Source: an uncultured Rhodobacter sp. (GTDB lineage: Bacteria > Pseudomonadota > Alphaproteobacteria > Rhodobacterales > Rhodobacteraceae). From it: a stretch of 6,325 bases of DNA. Position numbers and translations under genes: made by a program. The stretch's first letter is position 1; every line of letters begins with the position of its first letter. The DNA lies in the NCBI GenBank assembly GCA_937901435.1, contig CALGTJ010000373.1, positions 1 to 6,325 on the forward strand, written 5' to 3'. A model generated the notes under the pieces. That model saw only the letters and a list, made by a program, of their open reading frames with translations, did no database searches and had not been told where the DNA came from. Below, one piece after another: positions 1 through 5,923 of this stretch.

Positions 1-58
1 TTACGCTACCGCCGCCATCACACACCCTCGCCTCGATGAATAATCCGGGCTAGGCCGC

Positions 59-843
59 TTAGGTCATAGGCCGGATCAGCCCCTCTTGCGCAGTACTGGC
101 CACCAGCCGCCCGTCGCGTGCGTAGATCGAGCCGCGATTGAACCCGCGCGCACCGCCAGACTGGCGGTCATCACGTCGCCCGTCAGCCAGCTTTGCCCCT
201 GTGGACGCAGCGCCGAGGTCAAGAGATACATATCAGAGGCATAGCTCAGCAGGCATTGATGCATCGCCTCTGACGCCTCGACCGGGCGGATCAGGCGAAA
301 CCAACGGCTGTTCACGTCGCTGGCGGGGCTTGGGTTTATCATGTCGTAGGGGGCGGTTTCGCGGACCTCGATGGGCGAGGCGCGCAGGAAATCGTCGCGT
401 CTGTGTGGGGCGACTTTATCCGCCATCGCGGCGCGCAATTCCGAACTGCTTTGCAGGCCTTCGGGGGCGGGCACATCGGGCATGGGATGCTGATGGCTTG
501 GGCTTTCCTCTGCGATTTGAAACGAGGCGGCCAAGTTAAAAATCTGTTTGCCATGCTGGATCGCCGTCACCCGGCGCGTGGTGAACGACCCGCCATCGCG
601 CGCCCGATCAACCTCGTAGATCACCGGGATCGACGGATCGCCGGGACGTAGAAAATAGCTGTGAAGGCTATGGCAGGCGCGCCCCTCGACCGTGCGATAG
701 GCGGCGGCCAACGCTTGCGCGACCACCTGCCCGCCAAAGATCCGCTTGCTGGTCTCGCCACCATGACCCAGCCCGCGAAACAGGTTGACCTCCAGCGGTT
801 CCAGTTCGAGCAGGTTCAGCAACGGGGTCAATGCGTCATCCAT
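59..843 (-). pseudogene. tesB: acyl-CoA thioesterase II, disrupted by internal deletion and frameshift
   Basis: Residues 1-229 read as a standard double-hotdog acyl-CoA thioesterase II, which hydrolyses fatty acyl-CoA to free acid and CoA in the cytoplasm. Landmarks are FGGQVVAQAL, HSLHSYFLRPGD, DGGSFTTRRVTAIQ and LSYASDMYLL. After TASL (157-159) the frame runs into an unrelated tail of 26 residues and stops at 76-78. The genuine C-terminus lies in the next frame: QSGGARGFNRG, then YARDGRLVAS and TAQEGLIRPMT, ending at a TAA at 59-61. Against E. coli TesB (286 aa, recalled), about 27 residues between TASL and ARGF shrink to 5 nt, so roughly 76 bp are missing. Of the E. coli catalytic set Asp204, Thr228 and Gln278, Asp204 is present and Ser228 replaces Thr. 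The Gln (codon 86-88) is out of frame, so activity is unlikely. The start at 843 has GAAGGA 10 nt upstream. The family call is near certain. The break could be real or an assembly error. Confidence 0.88.
152..168. repeat. 17-bp perfect palindrome at the tesB deletion junction
   Basis: The plus strand reads ACCGCCAG, A, CTGGCGGT: two perfect 8-nt arms around a single central base. It sits exactly where the tesB reading frame changes. One arm belongs to the codons before the break (MTASL side) and the other to those after it (SGGA side), so the dyad probably did not exist in the intact gene and was created by joining the two sides. It is too short and isolated to be called an operator. Confidence 0.7.
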
Positions 844-853
844 GGCTCAGCTT

Positions 854-859
854 TCCTTC
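854..859 (-). promoter_or_regulatory. ribosome binding site of tesB
   Basis: The minus strand reads GAAGGA, ending 10 nt before the ATG at 843. It supports that start for the thioesterase and shows that the initiation region survived although the 3' part of the gene is damaged. Confidence 0.5.
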
Positions 860-880
860 AGGGATCTTTCCCTTTGCTTG

Positions 881-897
881 GACGCGCAAAGACGCGC
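881..897. repeat. 7-bp direct repeat in the tesB/ade divergent spacer
   Basis: GACGCGC occurs at 881-887 and again at 891-897, separated by AAA. The period is 10 bp, about one helical turn. It lies in the 117-bp spacer between two divergently transcribed genes, where a regulator could bind one face of the helix. I see no convincing -35/-10 pair in this spacer. The repeat could be chance in GC-rich DNA. Confidence 0.4.
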
Positions 898-960
898 CGT
901 CAAGTCACCTGCCAAGTATGGGTCTCTTGCCTCTGCCCCCGCTTGGTGTCACGCTTTGTC

Positions 961-2766
961 ATGGACCAGCGTATTCCCTCTTGGGCCCAATCTGCCCCCC
1001 GCCTCATCGCCGTTGCTGCCGGTCGCGAACCGGCGGACACGGTCGTCCGAAACGTCCGTTGGGTCAATGTCCACACGCGCGAAGTGCTGGACGGCCACGA
1101 CATCGCCATTGCCGAAGGGCGCTTTGCCTATTGCGGGCCGGATGGCAGTCATTGTATCGGCCCGGATACCGAGGTCATTGACGGCGCGGGACGCTTTGCC
1201 ATTCCCGGTCTTTGCGACGGTCATATGCACATAGAATCCGGTATGCTGACTCCGGCGGAATTTGCCCGCGCGGTCATCCCCCACGGCACGACAAGCATGT
1301 TCACCGATCCGCATGAAATCGCCAATGTCCTTGGTCTGCGCGGTGTGCGCCTGATGCATGACGAGGCCCTGATGCAGCCGATCAACATCTTTACCCAGAT
1401 GCCAAGCTGTGCGCCCTCTGCGCCGGGTCTTGAGACGACGGGGTTCGAGGTGACGCCAGAGGATGTGGCCGAGGCGATGACATGGCCCGGCATTATCGGG
1501 CTGGGCGAGATGATGAACTTTCCCGGTGTGATCCAAGGTGACGCCAAGATGCTGGCAGAGATTGCAGCGACCCAGAACGCAGGCAAAACCGTCGGCGGGC
1601 ATTATGCCTCGCCCGATCTTGGTCCCGCCTTTCACGCCTATGCGGCGGGTGGTCCGGCGGATGATCACGAGGGCACCTGCGAGGCTGACGCGATTGCGCG
1701 CGCGCGTCAGGGGATGCGCCATATGATGCGGCTGGGGTCTGCTTGGTATGACGTGGAAAGCCAGATTACCGCAGTCACCGAAAAGGGTCTGGATCCGCGC
1801 AGTTTCATCCTTTGTACCGACGATAGCCATTCCGGCACCATCGTGAACGAAGGCCATATGAACCGCGTTGTGCGCCATGCGATTGCCTGCGGGTGTGATC
1901 CGGTCATTGCGCTGCAGATGGCGACGCTGAACACGGCGACCCATTTCGGGCTGGAAAGAGAGCTTGGCTCGATCACACCGGGACGGCGGGCGGATATGAT
2001 CCTGACCTCTGACCTGACCACGTTGCCGATAGAGCATGTGATCGCACGCGGAGAGACCGTGGCACAAGATGAAGTGTGTCTGGTCGACTGCCCCCATCTG
2101 GACTGGCCTTCGGACGCGCGCGGCACCGTGCATCTGGGCAAAACGCTCGACTCAATCGATTTCGCGATTGCGGCACCCGAAGATAAGAATACCGTCACCG
2201 CGCGGGTCATCGGCGTGGTCGAGAACCAAGCACCGACCAAGGCGCTGACAGCTGACCTTGAGGTGGTCGATGGCATGGTAGAGGGCGACCCGGCGCAGGA
2301 TGTGTGCCAGATTGCGCTGGTCGAACGGCACCGTGCGACGGGCGATGTGGTCAACGGTTTTGTCTCTGGCTTTGGGTATGCGGACGATATGGCGATCGCC
2401 TCGACTGTGGCCCATGACAGCCATCATATGATCGTCGTGGGCACCTCGCGTCTGGATATGGCGCTTGCGTGTAACCGACTGGGCGAGGTGGGTGGCGGCA
2501 TCACCGTTTTCAAGGACGGCCAAGAAATCGCGCTTGTCGAACTGCCTATCGCAGGTCTGATGTCCGACAGTCCCGCCGCCGAAGTTGCCGCCAAAGCGCA
2601 ACATATGGTCGAGGCGATGGCCTTATGTGGCTGCACCCTGAACAACGCCTATATGCAACATTCGCTTTTGGCCCTTGTGGTCATCCCAGAGTTACGAATC
2701 TCTGATCTGGGTCTGGTGGATGTGACAAAATTCGAACTGACAGAGCTTTTTGAGGAGACCCCATGA
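961..2766 (+). CDS. ade: adenine deaminase
   Basis: This cytoplasmic amidohydrolase of the COG1001 adenine deaminase family converts adenine to hypoxanthine and ammonia. The product is 601 aa, against 588 for E. coli Ade. Family signatures run in order: PGLCDGHMHIES with metal-binding His88 and His90, FARAVIPHGTTSMFTDPHEIANVLGL (residues 101-126, given from motif recognition), GLGEMMNFPG with Glu183, GGHYAS with His214, DDHEGT with His236, and CTDDSH with Asp287. The C-terminal domain carries GGGITVFKDG, LPIAGLMSD and VIPELRISDLGLVDV. Ligand roles are inferred by family analogy. The open frame extends back to 661, but that stretch lies antisense to the tesB start region and is not family-like, so ATG 961 is chosen. 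No clear Shine-Dalgarno precedes it; GTG 946 is an alternative. The stop overlaps the start of amn, which supplies adenine from AMP, giving one purine salvage unit. Identity is confident, the exact start less so. Confidence 0.95.
   Translation: MDQRIPSWAQSAPRLIAVAAGREPADTVVRNVRWVNVHTREVLDGHDIAIAEGRFAYCGPDGSHCIGPDTEVIDGAGRFAIPGLCDGHMHIESGMLTPAEFARAVIPHGTTSMFTDPHEIANVLGLRGVRLMHDEALMQPINIFTQMPSCAPSAPGLETTGFEVTPEDVAEAMTWPGIIGLGEMMNFPGVIQGDAKMLAEIAATQNAGKTVGGHYASPDLGPAFHAYAAGGPADDHEGTCEADAIARARQGMRHMMRLGSAWYDVESQITAVTEKGLDPRSFILCTDDSHSGTIVNEGHMNRVVRHAIACGCDPVIALQMATLNTATHFGLERELGSITPGRRADMILTSDLTTLPIEHVIARGETVAQDEVCLVDCPHLDWPSDARGTVHLGKTLDSIDFAIAAPEDKNTVTARVIGVVENQAPTKALTADLEVVDGMVEGDPAQDVCQIALVERHRATGDVVNGFVSGFGYADDMAIASTVAHDSHHMIVVGTSRLDMALACNRLGEVGGGITVFKDGQEIALVELPIAGLMSDSPAAEVAAKAQHMVEAMALCGCTLNNAYMQHSLLALVVIPELRISDLGLVDVTKFELTELFEETP
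2752..2757 (+). promoter_or_regulatory. ribosome binding site of amn inside ade
   Basis: GAGGAG lies 5 nt before the amn ATG at 2763, within the last codons of ade (the Glu-Glu pair of LFEETP). Together with the ATGA overlap at 2763-2766 it fixes the amn start and suggests translational coupling between the two purine genes. The same GAGGAGACC string precedes the HU gene. Confidence 0.7.
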
Positions 2767-4247
2767 TCATTGCCGACCCGCATTTGCCCATTGAGACACC
2801 AGAATTTCCAACGGCAGATCGGTTTACCGACGCGACAGAGGCAGTGGACCGGCTGATCGAGCTTTACGAAATGGCCACGTCTTTTCTGCGGGCACGGTTT
2901 CAGACCTCTGTCGCAGGCGAGCGTCCCGACACCCGATACCGCGCGTTTTATCCCGAGATCCGGATCACCACGACCAGCTTTGCCCAGACCGACAGCCGCC
3001 TCAGCTTTGGTCATGTGGCGGTGCCGGGCACCTATGTCACGACGATCACGCGGCCCGACCTGTTTCGCAACTATCTGATCCAGCAAATCGGTCTGCTGAT
3101 CGAAAACCACGGTATTTCGGTGATGATCGGGGTCTCTGACACGCCAATTCCGGTGCATTTCGCCACCGGAACCGATACCACAATCACCGTGCCCCACGAA
3201 GGCGTGATGGAATTCACCCTGCGCGATGTCTTTGACGTGCCGGATCTGAGCACGACCAACGACGATATCGTGAATGGCTATGGCTCGCCCTATCCCGACG
3301 GGGCCTCTCCGCTGGCGCCCTTTACGGCGCAGCGCATCGACTATTCGCTGGCGCGGCTCAGCCACTATACCGCGACCCTGCCAGAACATTTCCAGAACCA
3401 TGTTCTGTTCACCAACTACCAGTTTTACGTCGAAGAGTTTGAGGCTTATGCGCGGCAAGTTCTGGCCGATCCTGACAGCGGTTACACCAGCTTTGTCGGC
3501 CCCGGCAATGTCGAGATCACCGACCCTCACGCGCCGATGCCCGCCCCGGCAAAGATGCCCCAAATGCCGACCTATCATCTGAAACGGGGGGGCAATGCGG
3601 GGATCACATTGGTCAACATCGGTGTCGGACCATCCAACGCCAAGACCGCCACTGACCACATCGCGGTCCTGCGGCCTCATGCGTGGTTGATGGTGGGGCA
3701 TTGTGCCGGGCTGCGCAATTCGCAACGTTTGGGGGATTTCGTGCTGGCCCATGCCTATCTGCGTGAGGATCACGTGCTGGACGATGATCTGCCCGTCTGG
3801 ATCCCGGTCCCGCCGCTGGCCGAAATCCAGATCGCTCTGGAACAGGCCGTCGCTACCGTGACCAAGCTTGAGGGGTTTGAGCTGAAACGTATCATGCGCA
3901 CGGGCACAGTCGCCACCATCGACAACCGCAACTGGGAGCTGCGTGACCAGTCCGGTCCCGTCCAGCGCCTTAGCCAGTCGCGCGCCGTCGCCCTCGATAT
4001 GGAAAGCGCAACCATCGCTGCCAACGGCTTTCGTTTTCGCGTGCCGTACGGAACTTTGCTGTGCGTCAGCGATAAACCTCTGCATGGAGAGTTGAAATTA
4101 CCGGGCATGGCGAGCCAGTTTTATAAGACCCAGGTGGCAAATCACCTGCTGATCGGGATCTGCGCGATGGAGCATTTGCGCGAGATGCCGCTTGAGCGGA
4201 TACACTCCAGAAAGCTGCGAAGCTTTGAAGAGACCGCTTTCTTGTGA
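2763..4247 (+). CDS. amn: AMP nucleosidase
   Basis: This enzyme hydrolyses the N-glycosidic bond of AMP to give adenine and ribose 5-phosphate in the cytoplasm. Its 494 aa compare with 484 in E. coli Amn. An N-terminal AMP-nucleosidase-specific region (about 1-260) precedes a nucleoside-phosphorylase-like catalytic domain. Motifs in the latter are NIGVGPSNAKTATDH (residues 285-299), LRPHAWLMVGHCAGLR (303-318), VALDMESATIAANGF (409-423) and CVSDKPLHGE (434-443), whose Asp437 matches the catalytic Asp of the family. The ATG shares four bases with the ade stop and has GAGGAG 5 nt upstream, so the two proteins are very probably made from one message. Adenine released here is the substrate of Ade, giving AMP to hypoxanthine in two steps and bypassing AMP deaminase. 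No intrinsic terminator follows, so some readthrough into the HU gene is possible. Confidence 0.96.
   Translation: MIIADPHLPIETPEFPTADRFTDATEAVDRLIELYEMATSFLRARFQTSVAGERPDTRYRAFYPEIRITTTSFAQTDSRLSFGHVAVPGTYVTTITRPDLFRNYLIQQIGLLIENHGISVMIGVSDTPIPVHFATGTDTTITVPHEGVMEFTLRDVFDVPDLSTTNDDIVNGYGSPYPDGASPLAPFTAQRIDYSLARLSHYTATLPEHFQNHVLFTNYQFYVEEFEAYARQVLADPDSGYTSFVGPGNVEITDPHAPMPAPAKMPQMPTYHLKRGGNAGITLVNIGVGPSNAKTATDHIAVLRPHAWLMVGHCAGLRNSQRLGDFVLAHAYLREDHVLDDDLPVWIPVPPLAEIQIALEQAVATVTKLEGFELKRIMRTGTVATIDNRNWELRDQSGPVQRLSQSRAVALDMESATIAANGFRFRVPYGTLLCVSDKPLHGELKLPGMASQFYKTQVANHLLIGICAMEHLREMPLERIHSRKLRSFEETAFL
4209..4242 (+). other. two mutually exclusive hairpins at the 3' end of amn
   Basis: AAAGCT (4211-4216) and AGCTTT (4221-4226) form a 6-bp stem closed by the GNRA-type loop GCGA. 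AGAAAGC (4209-4215) can instead pair with GCTTTCT (4236-4242). No U-tract follows, so this is not a standard intrinsic terminator. It lies in the last amn codons and may be chance or help stabilise the mRNA end. Confidence 0.3.
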
Positions 4248-4307
4248 TTTGAAGGCTAAAAAACAACACAAAATGCAGGAAAACATGGGGATTTGGGACA
4301 CTAGTTG

Positions 4308-4336
4308 TTGTGCAGGTCTCACATATTCCGTTAAAT
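4308..4336 (+). promoter_or_regulatory. possible sigma-70-type promoter of the HU gene
   Basis: TTGTGC at 4308-4313 and TTAAAT at 4331-4336 are separated by 17 bp, in the 133-bp spacer between amn and the HU gene. They match the consensus at 3 and 4 of 6 positions. Transcription would start near 4343 and give a leader of about 38 nt. The match is weak. The placement and the abundance expected of HU favour a promoter somewhere in this spacer. Confidence 0.25.
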
Positions 4337-4347
4337 TCGCGCAGTAA

Positions 4348-4361
4348 CCCGCAACGGCGGG
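4348..4361 (+). other. small hairpin in the HU leader covering the upstream GGGAGG
   Basis: CCCGC (4348-4352) pairs with GCGGG (4357-4361) around the loop AACG. The 3' arm overlaps a first purine-rich stretch, GGGAGGA (4359-4365), but leaves the properly spaced GAGGAG (4368-4373) free. It could act as a stability element or modulate ribosome access. Five base pairs alone are weak evidence. Confidence 0.35.
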
Positions 4362-4367
4362 AGGAAT

Positions 4368-4373
4368 GAGGAG
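4368..4373 (+). promoter_or_regulatory. ribosome binding site of the HU gene, decides the start
   Basis: GAGGAG ends 7 nt before ATG 4381, which is ideal spacing. The in-frame ATG at 4366 would have its only Shine-Dalgarno-like sequence 1 nt upstream, too close to work, and would add five residues not typical of the family. The start is therefore placed at 4381. Confidence 0.75.
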
Positions 4374-4380
4374 ACCATAC

Positions 4381-4668
4381 ATGGCAAAACCAATGACCAA
4401 GACCCAGCTTGTGGCCGCACTGGCGGACGAGATGGGTGGAGACAAGAAAACAGCGTCCAGCGCGTTGGACGCCGTGATCAGCGTCATCACCAAAGAGGTA
4501 AGCGGCGGCGGTTCCGTGACGCTGCCTGGTGTGGGCAAGATTTATTGCCGCGAGCGGCCAGAGCGCATGGTGCGTAACCCGGCCACTGGTGAGCAGATCA
4601 AGAAAGAGGCGGACAAGGTCGTCAAGATGACCATCGCCAAAGCGTTGAAAGACAGCGTGAACGAATAA
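4381..4668 (+). CDS. HU family nucleoid-associated DNA-binding protein
   Basis: This small basic dimeric protein bends and compacts DNA in the nucleoid. The 95-aa product starts MAKPMTKTQLVAALADE. It has the two N-terminal helices of the dimer core (about 6-41), then GSVTLPGVGKIYCRERPER leading into the beta-arm, with RNPATGE (65-71) at the arm tip where the conserved Pro67 intercalates between base pairs. It ends in the helix MTIAKALKDSVN. Length and motifs fit HU (90-95 aa). The arm after RNPATGE reads EQIKKEADKVVKM rather than the usual run up to F.P/GKALKD, which is the form I associate with Rhodobacteraceae HU. IHF is less likely given the overall sequence. The gene has its own ribosome binding site and is closed by a strong terminator, so it is probably monocistronic. 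Confidence 0.94.
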   Translation: MAKPMTKTQLVAALADEMGGDKKTASSALDAVISVITKEVSGGGSVTLPGVGKIYCRERPERMVRNPATGEQIKKEADKVVKMTIAKALKDSVNE

Positions 4669-4692
4669 GATTTCCTGCTGCCAGAACCAATG

Positions 4693-4726
4693 AAAGGGTC
4701 GCCGTTTTGGCGGCCTTTTTCTTTTT
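4693..4726 (+). terminator. intrinsic terminator after the HU gene
   Basis: An 11-bp stem joins 4693-4703 (AAAGGGTCGCC) to 4709-4719 (GGCGGCCTTTT, its last bases shared with the T run), with loop GTTTT and two G-T wobbles. A T-rich tract, TTTTTCTTTTT (4716-4726), follows directly. The stem starts 24 nt after the HU stop codon. This is the clearest terminator in the window. Confidence 0.9.
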
Positions 4727-4943
4727 GTGAGCCGTGTTTGAGGGCAAGGCCTCTGACAGCAACTGCGGTGGAATGATCCGGGTTCACCCAAAATGGGGCG
4801 CCAATCCTAAAATCGGGATCGCAAGGTCACTGCTCTTGCTGCATTGGCGGACAAGCTTTTCATGTTGACAATTTTCCTAATGCGCGGGCCTGAGAACCTT
4901 GTAACCAGACGTCAAAGGAATAGGGTCGCGCCAACAAACGGAT
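4727..4943. other. intergenic region with no recognisable gene
   Basis: This is the part of the 285-bp HU-eamA spacer that follows the terminator. No open frame with family resemblance, no tRNA and no clear repeat is visible on either strand. Its only signal is a consensus TTGACA. It presumably holds the promoter and leader of the transporter gene. Confidence 0.5.
4865..4870 (+). promoter_or_regulatory. isolated consensus -35 box upstream of the EamA gene
   Basis: TTGACA is a perfect sigma-70 -35 hexamer 84 nt before the transporter start. No good -10 follows at 16-18 bp (ggcctg, gcctga and cctgag are all poor), so the promoter call is weak. Alphaproteobacterial -10 elements are often degenerate, or an activator may be needed. 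Confidence 0.25.
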
Positions 4944-4948
4944 GAGGG
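4944..4948 (+). promoter_or_regulatory. ribosome binding site of the EamA transporter, decides the start
   Basis: GAGGG lies 5 nt before ATG 4954. The alternative in-frame ATG at 4942 would contain this motif inside its own coding sequence and has only ACGG upstream, so 4954 is preferred. Confidence 0.55.
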
Positions 4949-4953
4949 CAGAG

Positions 4954-5823
4954 ATGGATATTCGCGCGATTGCGATGGGGGTCGTGTTTGCCTTTATGTG
5001 GGCTTCTGCTTTTACTTCGGCGCGGATGATCGTGGCAGAGGCCCCGCCGTTGACGGCGCTTGCGATCCGGTTCTTGATTTCCGGCATCCTTGGTATCCTG
5101 ATCGCGCGTATGTTGGGGCAAACATGGCGGCTGACCCGCGCACAATGGGTCGCGACCTTCGTCTTTGGGATCTGTCAGAACGCATTGTATCTGGGCCTGA
5201 ATTTCGTCGCCATGCAGACCATCGAGGCCTCTCTGGCGGCCATCATCGCCTCGACCATGCCGCTGCTGGTGGCGCTGGGTGGCTGGCTGGCCTTTGGCGA
5301 AAAGGTGCGCCCTTTGGGGGCCGCCGGGTTGATCGCTGGCGTGATTGGCGTCGCGCTTATCATGGGCTCGCGGCTAAGTGGCGGAGTCGATAGCTTTGGC
5401 CTGATCCTCTGTGTGATCGGCGTGGCCTCTTTGACCATTGCAACCATGTCGGTGCGCGGTGCGACCTCTGGCGGGAATGTGTTGATGATCGTCGGCCTGC
5501 AAATGCTTGTCGGGTCCAGCTTGTTGGGTGTGGTCGCGGTGCTGACGGAAACATGGCAAGTCACCTGGAGCCTGCGTCTGGGGCTGGCTTTTGCTTATAC
5601 CACCCTGATCCCCGGACTTGCGGCCACATGGGTGTGGTTTTTGCTGGTCAATCGGATCGGCGCTGTTCGTGCCGCGACGTTTCACTTTCTCACACCCTTC
5701 TTTGGTGTCGCGGTTGCGGCGGTGTTTCTGGGTGAAACGCTGGGCCATTATGACATCCTTGGCGTGGCGATCGTCGCGCTCGGCATTCTGGCGGTGCAGA
5801 TTTCGAAACAGGTGCCCCGATAG
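4954..5823 (+). CDS. EamA-family (DMT superfamily) inner-membrane transporter
   Basis: This is a 289-aa integral membrane protein with the ten-helix, two-repeat layout of the drug/metabolite transporter superfamily. Hydrophobic segments fall at about 5-25, 34-52, 66-84, 92-112, 120-138, 146-166, 175-197, 207-230, 238-258 and 266-284. Family features are the N-terminal VFAFMWASAFTSARMIV, ASLAAIIASTMPLLVALGGWLAFGEK closing repeat one (Glu115), and the matching RAATFHFLTPFFGVAVAAVFLGE closing repeat two (Glu261). Members typically export amino acids or other small metabolites, but the substrate cannot be read from sequence. No adjacent regulator gene hints at one. Start 4954 is chosen on the GAGGG spacing; ATG 4942 would add four residues (MRAE). 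The gene stands apart from HU behind a terminator, and the next gene begins 100 bp downstream. Confidence 0.92.
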   Translation: MDIRAIAMGVVFAFMWASAFTSARMIVAEAPPLTALAIRFLISGILGILIARMLGQTWRLTRAQWVATFVFGICQNALYLGLNFVAMQTIEASLAAIIASTMPLLVALGGWLAFGEKVRPLGAAGLIAGVIGVALIMGSRLSGGVDSFGLILCVIGVASLTIATMSVRGATSGGNVLMIVGLQMLVGSSLLGVVAVLTETWQVTWSLRLGLAFAYTTLIPGLAATWVWFLLVNRIGAVRAATFHFLTPFFGVAVAAVFLGETLGHYDILGVAIVALGILAVQISKQVPR

Positions 5824-5824
5824 G

Positions 5825-5839
5825 GTCTTGCCGCAAGAC
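5825..5839. other. short inverted repeat just after the EamA stop
   Basis: GTCTTG (5825-5830) and CAAGAC (5834-5839) form a perfect 6-bp stem with loop CCG, one base after the transporter stop codon. The T-run of an intrinsic terminator is missing on the plus strand (GAAACAATG follows). It may be a weak terminator, an mRNA-end stabiliser or chance. Confidence 0.35.
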
Positions 5840-5923
5840 GAAACAATGTCTGACGTGGATTTGATGGGGCGTTTGCCAGTCGTGACGTGACTTGTCGACC
5901 TACCTGCGGCACAGATCGAAGTC

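Noticed and set aside
1..58. possible start of another minus-strand gene leaving the window on the left
   Set aside because: A GTG near 24 with a GAGG upstream exists, but fewer than ten codons are visible and the nearby ATG (22-20) stops after five codons. Nothing can be supported.
661..960. N-terminal extension of ade by 100 residues
   Set aside because: These codons are the complement of the tesB start region and then non-coding spacer. They do not resemble adenine deaminases, and relatives begin near ATG 961.
949..2133. 394-codon open frame on the minus strand
   Set aside because: It lies fully antisense to ade, whose translation matches a known family throughout. Its own translation is rich in R, H and Q without any recognisable domain, as expected for a GC-rich shadow frame.
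2649..4085. 478-codon open frame on the minus strand
   Set aside because: It is antisense to amn, where catalytic motifs are clear on the plus strand. The translation looks like GC-driven antisense sequence with no family features.
4770..4805. tRNA-like GGGTTCACCC stretch
   Set aside because: No acceptor stem, anticodon arm or D-arm can be folded around it. The only pairing is a trivial 4-bp dyad.
5846..5890. 14-codon reading frame (MSDVDLMGRLPVVT) between the EamA and CcdA-like genes
   Set aside because: It is very short, has no ribosome site and no recognisable similarity. It is likely chance.
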